Positions 1-12,403 are shown, counted from the first letter of the stretch. The stretch: 64,000 nucleotides of DNA from Aurifilum marmelostoma (GCA_027559495.1 JAMXSV010000017.1:124001-188000), one strand, 5' to 3'. Numbers and translations are program-made. The notes: generated by a model not told the origin, from the letters alone.

Positions 1-484
1 CAAAAAAGCATAAGCATTGTGGATCGACCCGGCCGAGTTCCCACAATGCGACCGCCAGACATGGGCCCCAGCATCGTCCTGGGACCTCATCTCGAAATTT
101 CCCTGGCGGCGGCTGGGGAACATGTTCCGTCATCGAGATTTTGCACTGAAAAAGCCTGCTTTGCCCTCACCTGTGTGTGTAGTGGATATATATTCCGCGG
201 AACAAGAGCCACCTCGTCCTCTGGGTGGTTTCTGCTTGAGACGACGGAGAGGTTGAGATCACCGTAGTGGTGTTTGTTTAGGTTTCGATCAGAGAGAAGA
301 CAGGCACGTTGTAGTGTACATGTACATCAGCCAGCCATAGATAATTGGGTCATTGTTCGCCTCTTCCTTCTCTCGGCCAAGTTTGTGAAGCCATCCTTTC
401 CGAGGAAAAACCACTCCGGACTCTCTGGAATAGCAGCCTCGCCCTCCACCCCAGAAGTATACTTATTTCTTCTCCCCCCGCATC
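1..484. other. Upstream region of the Fmp42-like carrier gene
   Basis: No credible coding sequence is seen here. There is an AT-rich TATATATT stretch near 186-193 and C/T-rich sequence close to the start codon at 485, as expected for a fungal promoter and 5' leader. Confidence 0.5.
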
Positions 485-2672
485 ATGTCCTTGGCACAGC
501 GCCGCACCACCCTCGACGACATCGACGTCCTCCCCTCACCCTTCTTCGACGATGAGCTCCTAGACGACGACGCGGGGACAGCGGCGGACGAGGAGGCGGC
601 CAACGGCGTGCCCATCGCCAACAGCAGCGCGCGCAGGGCGTCTATCATCAGCCACAGGGCGAGCGTCGTCGGGATCCCCGTCGAGGACGGCAAGGAGATC
701 TGGCAGGTGCTCAGCTATGACGCCTTTCACGCGCCGCCCCAGGGCCCTGCTGAGCTCCAGCAGTATGAGCCTGTGCCTCCGGAGGCTGGAGAGAATGTTG
801 CTGCGTATGAAGTGTCTACTGCCAGGAGAATATGTAAGTTACTCTGTCTCTTTTTGTGTCCCCCCCCCCCCCAATCCTCTCCTATGTATGTTCTGAGCTA
901 AGTAAAATGGTACAACAGGTCAGATCATATTCGCCGTGGTTGCATGCGTCCTGGCCTCGGGTATAGTCTGCGGCTTCGCAGCCCTCAAGCCCATCCTGAT
1001 CGCCGAGGGCGTCTACCGCTCCCTCTGCCCGGCCGACTGGCCTGCCGCCCCCTCCCCGGGAAACCCGGACGGCGAGACCCAGATCCCGTGCCCGGAGCAG
1101 GACATGCGCCTCAACCTCTTCTACATCACCGCCTCCATCACGCTCAACGTGTCCACCGTGCTGGCGGGCTACGTCCTGGACCACCACGGGCGGCGGACGT
1201 GCTACCTCCTGTCGGCGGCGATCCTCCTCCTCGGGTCCGGCTGCATGAGCCTCGCCTTCCACCTGGGCGACGGAGGGCTGGGCTGGTTCGACGGCTTCAT
1301 CACGGGCAACCTCCTCCTCGGCCTGGGCGGCACCTTTCTCTTCGTCTCGTCCTACCAGCTCTCCAACGCCTTCCCCCGCCACGCGGGCCTCGTCGTGGCC
1401 CTCGTGACGGGTGCCTTCGACGCCAGCGCCGCCGTCTTCCTCTTCTACCGCCTCGCCTACGAGGCCACGCACCACCGCTTCCGCCCCGCCGCCTTCTTCC
1501 TCGCCTTCGCCCTGACCATCCCCCCGCTGCTCTGCGCCGCCGAGCTGGCCCTCATGCCCCGCGCCGGCTACAGCACGCGCCGCGAGTACCAGGCCGCCAT
1601 CGCCGCCGCCCAGGACCCCCTGCGGGACGGGCACGGGTCGGACGGGGAGCACTTCGCGGGCGGCCCGCCGGGCGCGCTGGGGCGGGAGCTCAGGCGGCGC
1701 GCGGGCGAGCGCGAGGCGCGCATCGAGGCGCTCGAGGCGGTGGCGGGCACCGCGGACGAGCGCGCCGCCGACAGGGCCGCGGCCAGGGGCCGGCAGGAGG
1801 CGTCGGGCGTGCACGGCATCCTGCAGCACAGGCAGACGGTCGCGGCGCAGGTGGCCACCCCGTGGTTCTGGCTGCTCCTGGCCATGACGGCCGCCCAGAT
1901 GACGCGCATGAACTACTTCATCGCCACGGTGCGCGCGCAGTACCGGTACATGCTGGGCGGGGACGAGGACGCCGCGGGGGCCGTCAACGGCCTGTTCGAT
2001 GCCGCGCTGCCCGTCGCCGGCGTGCTGACCACCCCCTTCATCGGGGTCCTGCTCAACGAGGTGCCCGTCTGGGGCACCCTGGCCGTGCTGTCGGTCCTGG
2101 TGGCCGCGCTGGGGGTCCTGAACTGTGTGAGTGGTAGCTTGGGCGCAGCATATGCGACCGTGATTGTGTTTGTGCTCTATCGGCCGCTGTATTACTCTGC
2201 CGTCTCGTAAGTGTTTCTACCCTTCTCCTCCTCCTCCTCCTCCTCCTCCTCCTCCTCTTCTTCTTCTTCTTCCTCCAACCGAAAACAATTCTTCTGAAAT
2301 TTATTTTCGTACTGTCTGTTTCTGACTTGTGTTGTTGTTTCTTCCTCCAGAGATTATGCCACCAAGGTCTTCGGCTTTGCCACGTTCGGCCGCATCTACG
2401 GCACCGTCATCTGCGTGTCTGGCGCGGGCCAGTTTATCCAGCCTGCCCTGGACACGCTCACCCACGGGCCGCTGCACAACAACCCCGTCCCTGTGAATAT
2501 CGTCTTTGGCATTGTCGGGACGGTGCTGAGTGCTGCGCTTACGCTGTTTGTGTACGTCAAGACGAGGGAGAATGTAGAGAGGAGGAAGAAGGAGGACGAT
2601 GAGGACGACGAAAGGCGAGGGTTGTTGACCGAGGGGCGCCGCGGCGGCGGTTATGGTGGGATTGGGAGTTGA
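485..2672 (+). CDS. FMP42: MFS transporter, Fmp42/SLC43-like
   Basis: Three exons (485-833, 919-2206, 2351-2672) join in frame to about 652 residues. The introns have GTAAGT donors and CAG acceptors. The N-terminus (about 110 residues) is soluble, acidic and Ser/Arg-rich. It is followed by roughly a dozen hydrophobic segments with a long charged central loop (about residues 335-410). An MFS signature-like DHHGRR is in the loop after the second membrane segment. The DYATKVFGFATFGRIYG stretch early in exon 3 resembles yeast Fmp42 and its fungal homologues, which are related to SLC43 amino-acid transporters. The tail is charged and ends GGIGS. The substrate is unknown; amino acids are a family-based guess. 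The membrane could be plasma, vacuolar or mitochondrial. Intron 1 holds a C12 run and intron 2 a (TCC)n/(TTC)n microsatellite. The start is the first in-frame ATG after a CT-rich leader. Confidence 0.85.
2227..2274 (+). repeat. (TCC)n/(TTC)n microsatellite in intron
   Basis: Tandem TCC followed by TTC triplets directly after the second donor of the Fmp42-like gene. It forms an extended pyrimidine tract inside the intron. Confidence 0.9.
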
Positions 2673-2923
2673 GAGTGTGAATCAGTGCTCACGATGGAGA
2701 AAGAATCTGAGATTCAATAGCTATTAAATATTCACATTGTGGAATTACAAACTCCATCGCAAAGATGCCTCCGCATAATCATGCTACACGGAGCCGTAGT
2801 AGAGACAGAGAGTCCTCTCAGAAGTCCATCTGTCTTGAAACACACCGCCGATATATCCAAGTTCTCTCAGGACCTGGCCTGCAAGATTCGCCTTGTTGTA
2901 AACCTGGAGCGTGCTGCTGCTCG

Positions 2924-2924
<1 letters not shown>

Positions 2925-2969
<45 letters not shown>
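2925..2969 (-). repeat. (CAG)15 tract at the stop codon of the F-box gene
   Basis: Uninterrupted GCT repeat on the plus strand, read as CAG on the coding (minus) strand. It begins immediately after the TAG stop of the F-box gene and is in the same reading frame as the protein. Confidence 0.9.
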
Positions 2970-5376
2970 ATTCCTCCTCTTCCGGGTTCTCCTCGTCATC
3001 GTCGACATCCGACATAAACTCTGACATGTCTCCGTCCACGTCCGAGCTTTCATGGTCCGTCTCTTCCGATCTCAGCGTGTTGTTCGCCTCCGCCCAGGTG
3101 CGGTACGTCCACATCTTCTCCAGCAGCTGGTCCAGGGCCGCCTGGTCCACGGCCTTGAGCAAGCATTGGGTCGTGCTCGGGGACGTCTTGGGCGCCTCGC
3201 CCGGAGCAAGGAAGAAGACGTCCTCGGTGGCGTGCGGGTTCCCCGGCGGGGACTCCTGGATGCGGCGCAGGCCCAGCTGCTTGAGCTTGGGCACCATGGA
3301 GAGCAGCCCGCGGAGATATCTGAACCAGGGGCTCTTCTCGCGGATCCTGCTGGTGGTGAAATAGGGCGGCTCCTCCGCATCGGCAGGCAACGAGATGTTT
3401 TTTAGGTTCATCTTTTCCAGGGCCTTAAACTTTCGGGTCACCGCCGTCAGGCTTTCCTGCGTCGCCTGGATGTCGCCCAGATCCAGCTGCCGCAGCGGCA
3501 TCGTGACCGGCGGCGGGTTGGCATCATTCCAGCCGGGCCTGTCCTCGCCGTCCGATAACTGACCAGGCTCGAGGGCCAGCCACTCCAGGAACCGACTCGC
3601 CACCGAGGGCTGGCTGTGCAGGTGGTCGTGGACAAAGTTGAGCCTCAGCCACGACACGTTGGGCGTCGCGCCTAGGAATCGACGCAGGTTGGTTGTCGAG
3701 GGGTCATAGAAGGCCTCGGCAGAATTTGGCCTGCCCGAGACCGAGGACCGTCGGATGAACGGTGGGACGTCTATCCTGTCGAGGCGCAGGTCCAGATGCA
3801 GCCGGGTCAGGCCGCAGAGGACGTCAGACAGCCTGCCGGCCAGCTCGGGGGCGACGGCAAACGCAAAGTCACTGAGGGCGCCGTAGCGGTTCCTGAGCAG
3901 TATCTCGAGAGCCCTTACGTTACAGTTTCCGCTCTTGCCCGAGGCAACAAGCACCGACTTGAAGACACGGACGGTGAAGGAGTTGGTGATGTGCGTGCCA
4001 GAGCGGAGGAGTGAGTTCTGGGCGCGGGAGCGGTGAGACAGCCAGTTCCGGTACTCGGACGAGCCGTAGCTCCTCCACTCGGCCATGGTGCCCCAGGCCG
4101 TCTTGGGGTCCCGGTAGCGGGTGGGCGAGTTGAAGTCGCGGACGTCAATGGTCTCGAGGTTGGGAAAGTTGGCCAGGGCCTGGGACAGGATGTCGACGGC
4201 TGCGCCCGTGTCGAGGAGCGTCTCCTGCGAACAGACGGCGGCATGATACTGCTGAAAGATGCCCACGGTGGCCAGGTCGTCTGGCTGGACGGCGTTGAAC
4301 TCGTCCAGGCCGATGATCAGATGCTTGAGACACCTGGACAGGGTCTCATGCTGAGAGATCGCCAATAGGGCCTGCAGGCTGAACTCGGAAATCACTGCAA
4401 CGAGGCCGAGGGGCGTCAGTCCACCAGCCAGGGCGTCAGGGACGGCTCAGGTAAGAGAACTTACTGAACTGTTTCTTCTTGAAGAAACAATTAGCCCACT
4501 AACCCCCCAGCCATGTCATGTTAGCAGGCGGCACACTCGGCAAACGGCAGAAGCAAAAAATACAAGACATGACAGGAATCGACCTGTGAGTGGCCCTGCC
4601 TGTGGGTGGGCGGGCGGGTGAGCGGCAGAGAATACCACCTCTCTCTTGCTCTGTGACAAGCAGAAGCAACCCGAGCCCCACACCCCCATCAAGAGATACA
4701 CACACACACACACGCGCGCGCGCGCACGCACACGCTCACACGCATGCATGCACACACGCACGCACACACAATCACACAGTCCCAACAATCCCAACAATTA
4801 ACCCCGTCTTGAGGGGAAGGGGTTGAGACTCACGTAGGGGAAAAGCTTGCTCTCGAGGTGTCTTGACGTCCCGCGTAGGGCGTTGAAATCGAGTGTGGGT
4901 AGATAACTTGCGATGGCGTCGAGCAGCTCGCGTGGAAGGGCGACAAGCCTCGACTTTGAGTTTGACGTGGTGATTGGGGTGCTGGTGGTGGCGGTGGTGG
5001 TGGTAGTGGTGCTGCTGCTGCTGCTGCTGGAGGTTGTGTTGGTGGTTGTGTTGTTGGCGGTGGTAAGAGGTTCCAGCCCTCCTCCGCCATTTGAGGCCGA
5101 CTCTGTCGAGCCGCCCTGTGCCTGTTCCTGATCCTGATCAGTGCCGCCAAGGGCTGGCATGCTGGATGCATTATTGACGCTGGTGGCGTTGGTGATGTCG
5201 GTATTGGCGTTGGCGTTGGCGTCTGTAGTGCCCATCGGCACTGGACGCAGGAGCCCGCCGGCGCCTTGAAGAGGGAGTGTGTCCATGGACATGATGTCTG
5301 GGAGGGGAAATGACTGTGATTCTTGCTGGTACTGTGCTGGCTCCTTGGCCGCAGGTTGTCTTGACACCAGATCCAA
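2968..5376 (-). CDS. F-box protein with a micro-exon
   Basis: Probable SCF ubiquitin-ligase substrate adaptor. Three exons on the minus strand (5376-4834, 4498-4465, 4394-2968) give about 667 residues. Exon 1 encodes a Ser/Thr/Asn-rich N-terminus, then an F-box (LVALPRELLDAIASYLPTLD, about residues 143-180). The 34-nt exon 2 encodes WANCFFKKKQF. Its last base joins TG of exon 3 to make Met, followed by ISEFSLQALLAIS. A basic stretch plus EFSLQALxxIS directly after the F-box is common in this fungal F-box family, so the micro-exon is well supported. The remainder is leucine-rich without a recognisable repeat domain, ending in an acidic tail of Asp/Glu runs. The stop sits at the edge of a CAG repeat. 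The substrate is unknown. The first ATG at 5376 was chosen and is not certain. Confidence 0.8.
4692..4770. repeat. Imperfect (CA)n/(CG)n tract in F-box intron 1
   Basis: Alternating CA dinucleotides with a CGCGCG core and CATGCATG near 4742. It lies within the first intron (4499-4833) of the F-box gene. Confidence 0.8.
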
Positions 5377-6809
5377 AAGTTCGAGAGGGACAGTGAGGGC
5401 GGGGTGGGGAATAAAATAACTAGGCGGAGGAGGACGAGGGACGAGGACGAGAGGAGGAGGAAGTGAACGGGTTTAATTAATCTGCTAGGTAGGCAGGCTG
5501 GCAGGTAGGTAGGGTACTTGGTTGCTCAGGCGCCCTGTATAGTCAGTAGGCAGAAGAAGCGGTCAGGCAGCGGAGATGCAGGTAAGATCAAGTGCACACA
5601 GCAGCGTAGCAGTTGGGACAGCACCTGCAGCTGCACCTGGCCTGGGGGGTGTACTGTGCTGTGGTGTGCTTGGCTGCTTGCAACTGGCGATCGACGCTGC
5701 GCTACCCTGGGCTGGGCTCGACTCCCGGACCCCCATGCCATTGCAGCCTGCCTGCCCTCTGCGCTTCGGAGTGTGACCCTCCATGATTATGATGATGCTG
5801 ATGATGGTGATGATGATAATGGTGATGATAATATTGATGATCAATTGATTGCACAGTACATGATTTCATGCATAGATAGCAGGTATGCACGTGGGATCAC
5901 GGCAGGGTATGACAGTATCTACTGCACAGTCTGGCTTTCGAGTTGCCCGGGCCCTGAACCGTTATACTATGTTTAGCGGGTGGGCTTTTACGTAGCCTCT
6001 AGGTTCAGTGGGGTCCACAGCGGGCGGGTGCCTGAAAGCTGCCCCATAACTCACAGAGAGGATGAGGAGACCGCCTGAATCATGTGATATCGTGTCGTCC
6101 GTGTCGCTCGTGTCGCTCCTTCTCTACGCCGTTCTCCCCCCAGGCCCTCCCCAGCTCGAGCCTCTGCTGCCTGCTGCTGCCTCGAGGCTGTCCCGTTTCG
6201 GGATAGAGCCGCTGGTCTCAGCGCGTCTCTAAAAAGGCAAGCCGCCCAACTACCAACCAAGCCTGGAAATTAAATTAAACTCATCAGCCATGCAGTCGAC
6301 AGAGTCATAAGTCGTGCAATCATCTCCCATTCTCTTTGTTCTGTTGTCGATCTGTTTGCGTTTGTTGGTTCATTCTTTTTCTTCCTCGTCCGAGCTTCGG
6401 TTTCTTGTGCATCTAACAGAACCTCCCCTCGCACACACGTCTGCTTCTCGACGTGACCCATCATCCTCATCCTCATCTTCAACCCGCAACTATACTTGGT
6501 CAACTCAGCCTCTGGCAGAACAAGCCTCATCTTTCCATGCTCTGCTGCTCTGCACCCTGTCTGCAGTCGTGACGTGTTTATGATTTGATATTCCAGCTCG
6601 CTACCGAGTCTACTGTCACACACTTAAAGGACCCCCCCCCCCAAAACAGTACGTGTATACGGCACCCCCATGAGGAGGTCACACAAGTCGGCCACTCGGA
6701 GAAAATTGGTGACAGCCCCCAGAAACCCTCCCATCTGTACTTGCAATTAATTTCTGACGAGATTTTTTAGCAGTTACATTAATCAAAGCCACAATATCAG
6801 CTGCCCAGG
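5377..6809. other. Divergent intergenic region, F-box and PARP genes
   Basis: Holds the promoters of the F-box gene (minus) and the PARP gene (plus). Seen are a GAT/ATG-rich triplet stretch at about 5781-5842, CT-rich leader sequence at about 6310-6500 and a C10 run near 6635. No conserved coding sequence was recognised. Confidence 0.6.
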
Positions 6810-8972
6810 ATGCCGGCGGCCACCGGAGCCACCACGCGCCGTCGTGCGGCCACTGCCGCCTCAGCTGTTACTCCCGCTGGCCCCTCACCGCTGGCTGGCT
6901 GCTGTGTTGCCTTTAGCGGCAGCTTCCCAGGACAGACACAGGCCTCCCTCCTCAGCCATGCCGCTCGCCTCGGCGCCCAGACAAGCAAGTCTGTTAGTCA
7001 GGAGGTCACGCACCTCATCTCCAGCCAGAGCGACTGCGACAAGCCGTCTGCCAAGTGCAGTCAGGCGATCGACCTGGGAATTCCCATTGTGGGCCTGGAC
7101 TGGATGCTCCAGTCCGACTCAAACAATGCCAAACAGCCAGAGACCAAGTTCGCCCTGACAACCACCAAAAGCCCTCCTGCCGCGGCTCCCGCTCCGGATC
7201 CCGCCGCCACCCAACAGGACCCCAAGAAACGGTTGGCATCGGACAGCCCGGCCCCTGACCCCAAGAAGGCGAAGCTGGATGCCGACGGCAAGGAACCCCC
7301 AACCTTTGGCAGCGCGCAGATTGCAAAGAGCTCGGCCGTCCGTGTCGACATTGATGAGGGCTGTCCCCTGGTTGGCTATGCCGTACACATTGGCGATGAT
7401 GGTGTCATCTGGGATGCCTCGCTCAAGTAAGCAAAACATCGTGCCTGCCTCCGCCGCCTTTTCATAGCTGCAGCCTCAACCTCTTGGCATGCTTTGTGGT
7501 GTGTGGAGCCCTGGACGGAGCTGACCGCATCTCTCCTCAGCCAAACCAATGCAGGTGAAAATCACAACAAGTTCTACCGCATTCAGGTGCTGGTCAACCC
7601 CTCGAACCACTGCCAGACCTGGACCAGGTGGGGTCGCGTGGGCGAGGTAGGACAGAGCGCACTTCTGGGCGATGGCTCCCTGGCCAATGCAAAGCAGGTC
7701 TTTGAGAAGAAGTTCAAAGACAAGAGCGGGCTGGCCTGGGCCAACCGCACGGATCCCCCCAAGCCCAAGAAGTATTTCTACATCGAGCGTAATTACGACC
7801 CTGATTCGGACGACGACGACGACGATGGTCCGGGACCATCCAGTGCCGAGGGCGTCGAGCAGCGCAAGGCACCACGCTGCACCTTGGATCCTGAGGTGAA
7901 GAAGCTGGTGGAGCTCATCTTCGACCCCAAGTTGTTCGCAGCGACCATGTCGGATATGAGATATGACGACAAGAAACTCCCTCTGGGCAAGCTCAGCAAG
8001 GCAACCATCATGAGAGGCTTTGCGGCCCTGAAGGAGATGTCCGACCTCATCGGACCGGCCAGCAATGCGGCAGACGATGATTCGATCGAGGCCATCTCCA
8101 ATCGCTACTACTCCCTCATCCCTCATGTGTTTGGTCGGAACCGCCCTCCCGTCCTTAACACCATGGAGAAGGTGAAGCGGGAGATTGACCTCCTCGAGGC
8201 CCTGTCGGACCTGAAGGATGCTAGCAACATCATGAAGGGCGACGCCGACGACCAGGATCCCGTCCACCCGCTCGACCGGCAGTTCCAGGGCCTGAAGCTG
8301 CAGGAGATGACGCCTCTCGACCCCAAAGACAGCGAGTTCGAGCAGCTGGCGACGTACCTCATGAACACGCGCGGCGTGACGCACAACGCCAACTACCGGG
8401 TCGAGAACATCTTCCGCATCGAGCGCCAGGGCGAGAAGGACCGTTTCGACCAGAGCATCTTTGCCGGCCCGCCCCGCGACCGGCGTCTCCTGTGGCACGG
8501 TTCTCGCGCCACAAACTTTGGCGGTATCCTGAGCCAAGGCCTGCGCATCGCCCCGCCCGAGGCCCCCGCCACGGGCTACATGTTTGGCAAGGGCGTCTAC
8601 CTGGCCGACATGTCGAGCAAGTCGGCCAACTACTGCTACCACCACATCTCGGGCGGCACGGCCCTGCTGCTCCTCTGCGAGGCCGAGCTCGGCACGCCCA
8701 TGCTGGAGCTCACCGGCTTCAACTACACCGCGGCGCAGGACGCTGCAGCCAAGGGATGCTGGTCGACGTTCGGCAAGGGAGGCACAAGCCCGTCGCAGTG
8801 GCAAGACGCCGGCTGCATCCACCCGTCGCTGAAGGGCGTCAAGGTGCCCAACACAAAGGCAGGGCCGCCTGCGCGGGACAACAGCTTCGCCTCGTCGCTG
8901 TTGTACAATGAATACATCTGTTATGACGTTGCACAGATCCGCCTTCGGTACCTCTTCCGCGTCAAGATGTGA
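6810..8972 (+). CDS. prpA: Poly(ADP-ribose) polymerase with BRCT and WGR domains
   Basis: Nuclear ADP-ribosyltransferase that uses NAD+ to modify proteins in DNA-damage signalling; family of Aspergillus PrpA and Neurospora NPO. Two exons (6810-7426, 7541-8972) join in frame to about 682 residues. Order: BRCT (about 28-106, with VGLDWML), a Pro/Lys-rich linker with KKAK that may be a nuclear signal, WGR (about 215-300, with TRWGRVGEVGQ), the alpha-helical regulatory domain, then the catalytic domain from about 450. The catalytic H-Y-E set is visible: His in LLWHGS, Tyr in SSKSANYCY, and Glu in LLYNEYICYD near residue 662. There is no zinc finger, so it resembles the shorter fungal PARPs. The intron has a GTAAGC donor and a CTCAG acceptor. 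No frame damage was seen. Confidence 0.95.
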
Positions 8973-9504
8973 GCAGGCAGTAAAGGTAAAGGAATTGTGT
9001 TTTTGGACGTGAGGGCGAGGGTTCAGGATGTTGTTTGGTCTCTAGTGGACGACTAAAGCTGCAGCAGCGAGAAGGGATGGGCCCCGTGTATCAGATGAAC
9101 TAGATCAAACTCTTGCCGCCCCCAGTGTTTGAGAGGCATCTCGTCACCGAGTTACGAGTGAAAGGGGGAAGAAGGAAAAAAAAATAAAAGCTTGATTTTG
9201 ACGGCTCACTCAAACATCAAACACTGTATCGTGAACTCAAGTACCCAATCACAAAGTAGGGCATAATTATCACACAGCATGTGGGATATATGCTTTGAGT
9301 TTGAAAGGAAGTTCCCACTTCTTGGTTGGAATCGGGCGCATTTACCCGGGCCCATCTTCGTCTTCCCACTGAACATCTTGATCATCTCTAGGACTCTTAG
9401 CATTCCTGGTCGCCCGCCCACCGGCCTCTTCTTTGGAGAGAAGGCCACCAGTAGATACGGAGAAGCGCATCTTGTAAGAGAGACTCCCTTCCTGTTCCCC
9501 ATCA
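8973..9504. other. Convergent intergenic region
   Basis: 3' flanks of the PARP gene and the flavin monooxygenase gene. It contains A-rich stretches (near 9174-9189) that could serve as polyadenylation signals. No gene was recognised. Confidence 0.55.
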
Positions 9505-12090
9505 TCAGCCGGGCACCGCCAGGAACCCGTCAAAATACCGCTCCAGCCACCCCGCGGCCTCCCTCCCCACCTCGGCCGCCTCAGCAGCAGCAGCAGCAGC
9601 AGCAGCAGGACCTCCCGCCGACTCGGCGAGGTTCCACGTCCTCAGCGAGCCGACGTAGCCGTCGGGCCGGACGTTGAGCACGGCGACGTCGCCCCGGGAC
9701 AGGGCCTGGGTGCCGAGGTACTTTTCGGTGCAGGTGGTGCCCTGGGTGTCGAGGACGGGGACGTCGTCTAGGTAGACGGTCCAGGGGGAGTGGGACAGGA
9801 TCTGGGGGAGCTGGGACAGCTCGAAGTTGGGCTTTGGGGTTGATGCTGCAGCGGGAGGAGGGCCCTGAAGTCAGTAGTGCACAGAAGTGAACATGGAGAA
9901 TCAGGAGGATGGGCTTACTGATGAGGGCAAAGACAAAGAGCTGGCTGACGGCGGTGTACCTCTCGGGCCTCTTAAACAGGTCATCCGACGAGGGCACCCT
10001 CGGCCTCTCGAGGTAGCTCTTGCTGGCCGCCGCAGACAGCCTGCTCAGGAGCGAGTCCTGCTGGGCGATGGCGCCGCACAGGGCCGTCAGGAACGCGCCC
10101 TGCCGCGCCTCCGCCACGTCGGGCACGAATATGTACACCCTGAACTGGCCCAGGACCGGTATGTCCAGCTGCACGTCCACGGGGTTGGCGTCGATGTATC
10201 TGCTCACCTTGCCGGGCGGGAGGGTACAGCCTGGCCTCGCGCCTGCAGCGATGGGGCTGCCGCTGCTTTCGTCATCGTCGTCCATGCTCTTCTCCTCCTC
10301 CTCCTCCTCCTCCTCCTCCTCCTCCTCCTGCTGCTGCTGCTGCTGCTTTTCCTTTTCCTCATCCGTTTCATTCTTGTCCATCTGGTTCAGCTCGTTCTCG
10401 CCATACTCGACCCCAACGCCCGAGATGAACCGCACATTCTTGCGGAAATTCTCGGCCAGGGCGGCCGGGTCACCACGGCTCATCTCGGCGGCGTGCTCAA
10501 AGTCAAAGGCGACCAGGTCGCGGGCGATCTTGCGGCGCTCGGCCTCGTAGGAGCCCAGCAGGACAGCGGGGCGGCACAGCCCGCGGACGGCGAGGTTGAG
10601 CTTCCAGGCGAGGTTCCAGCTGTCGTGCAGGGCCGTGTTCATGCCCTGGGCGGCCTTTGGGGAGTGCGTGTGTGCTGCGTCGCCGGCGATGAACACGCGT
10701 GGGGGGTTGTCGTCATTGTTGTTGTTGCTGCTGCTGCTGCTGCTGCTGGGCTGTTCTTTCTCCTCCTTCTCCTCGTCCTTCTCGACGTCCATGGCCCCGC
10801 CCTCGTTGCTGGAGGGTGGTGGTGGTGGTCTGCTGCTCGAGAGGGGAGAGGCAAACCTGGGCGCGACGCGCTGGGACACACGGTACTGGCCGAACCACTC
10901 GACAGTGCGCCAGCGGATGCGGTAGGGCAGCAGGATCTGGGCAGCGCGGCGCATGACGGCGGCCTGGACGAGGCGCGGGTCTGTGCCTGCGGCTGCGGGG
11001 TCGGCATCGGGCCGCATCTCGATGTACAGGCGGGTCATGTCGCGCTCGCGGGGCATGATGAGGATAGATCCGAAGCGCTCGTTGGAGACGACTGCCTTGG
11101 TCCACACGTCGGGGAAATCCGTTTCCACCTCGCCGTCGAGAACGCCCCAGACAGACATGTCGTCGGTCTGGTCGTCGCGGGCTGCGGGCTGGGGGTTGAT
11201 CATCTTGCGCACGCGCGAGTGGGCGCCGTCGCAGCCCACGAGATAGGTCACCTCGAAGGCGCGGGGGTCGCGGGTGACGTTGAAGCGGGCCTGGACCTCC
11301 ATCATGGGCGACATGGTCCTCCCGCCGCTGCTACTGTTCCTAGTGCCGGGAATGAGACGCAGCCCTTCGAAGCGGTGGCAGCGGCTCACAGAGATACCAC
11401 GCTTGGCAAGATCGGCCTCGAAGGCGCGCTCGACCATGCCCTGGTGGCCGACGAGCATGAAGGGGGTCGGCAAGGTCGACGATGAAGGCCGGGTAGTGCG
11501 TCTCGCGGGCGACGCGGACGGGACGGTCATCAGTGGCAGAGGCGTGCCAGAGGCAGAGGTCGTAGACGCGCACGCCCTGCTGCAGAAGCTCATCAGCGAG
11601 CCCCAGCATGCGCAGGGTCTCGATGGTCTTGGGCTGCATGCCGTCTGCGCGGCCTGCTGGGGTCTGCTCGGCGCGCTCGTCGAGGATGAGCGGGGTGATG
11701 CCCAGGCGGGCAAGGGTGAGCCTGGCTCTCAGTGTCAGAAGGTGGTGACCGCGACTGATGGTTGGTTGAGCGGGTGGATGGATGAGGTGGTGAGATTTAC
11801 CCAAGCATGAGACCGGCCGGTCCGGCACCCACGATGCACACGTCGTGACTCTCTAGGCGCTGGCCCCTCTGCTGCTGCTGCTGCTGCTGCTGCTGTTGTG
11901 GCTGTGGCCGCACAAGCACGGGCATGATCCTGATGGGATCATCCTCGTTGATGGGCTCTGGGCGGGGCGTGGCCTCGTGATCTGAGCGGGTGCTGTCGGC
12001 GGTGGTGTTGTCCGTGTCGACGTCCATGTCGCCATCGCTGCTCGCGAAGGAGCTCGACGGCGAGGTGGCGGTGACGCCGTTGGTGGGCAT
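9505..12090 (-). CDS. FAD-dependent phenol 2-monooxygenase-like enzyme (one frameshift)
   Basis: Class A flavoprotein hydroxylase of the phenol hydroxylase type; likely hydroxylates an aromatic substrate using NADPH and O2. Exons 12090-11801, 11721-9919 and 9845-9505 on the minus strand. The FAD-binding VGAGPAGLMLG spans the first splice junction. The DG motif (VGCDGAHSRVR) and GD motif (FIAGDAAHTHSP) follow. The C-terminal thioredoxin-like domain carries YTAVSQLFVFALI and PKPNFELSQLPQ. One base too many in the G5 run at 11462-11466 breaks the frame within DLADPFMLVGHQG. Removing it gives a continuous protein of about 810 residues. Unusual features are an N-terminal polyQ-bearing extension and two low-complexity insertions (Ser/Asn/Lys/Glu-rich, and polyQ-polyE-polyD). 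The exact substrate is unknown and there is no biosynthetic cluster beside it. Confidence 0.85.
10287..10349 (-). repeat. GAG/CAG codon repeat inside the monooxygenase
   Basis: (CTC)n then (CTG)n on the plus strand. It encodes consecutive Gln then Glu runs in the flavin monooxygenase, between the FAD-binding GD region and the C-terminal domain. Confidence 0.85.
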
Positions 12091-12367
12091 CTCTCCGGTG
12101 CTCCGTTCTCACCCTCTCACATGAGAATACAGACACTTCCGGTGTGTATTCTTCTTCTCTCTGGAAGCCTCTAGCTCTGCTCTATATGCCGGGGTGTATC
12201 GATAGGGTGGAGGACCTGAGGTTGGAGGGGCAGGAGGAGGTTGTTGGAAGCTATCCTGAGCAGGGGCCCCCTCGCCAGCGCAATCCAGGCCGGTGCTAAA
12301 GAGGATAGAGAGACAAAGAGAGAGAGACGGCGAGAAAAAAAGCTTTCTCCGACCCAACCGTCGACGT

Positions 12368-12403
<36 letters not shown>

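Noticed and set aside
882..1829. Long minus-strand open frame opposite the Fmp42-like gene
   Set aside because: It is the antisense shadow of a G+C-rich coding exon; composition is Arg/Gly/Ala/Glu-heavy with no domain.
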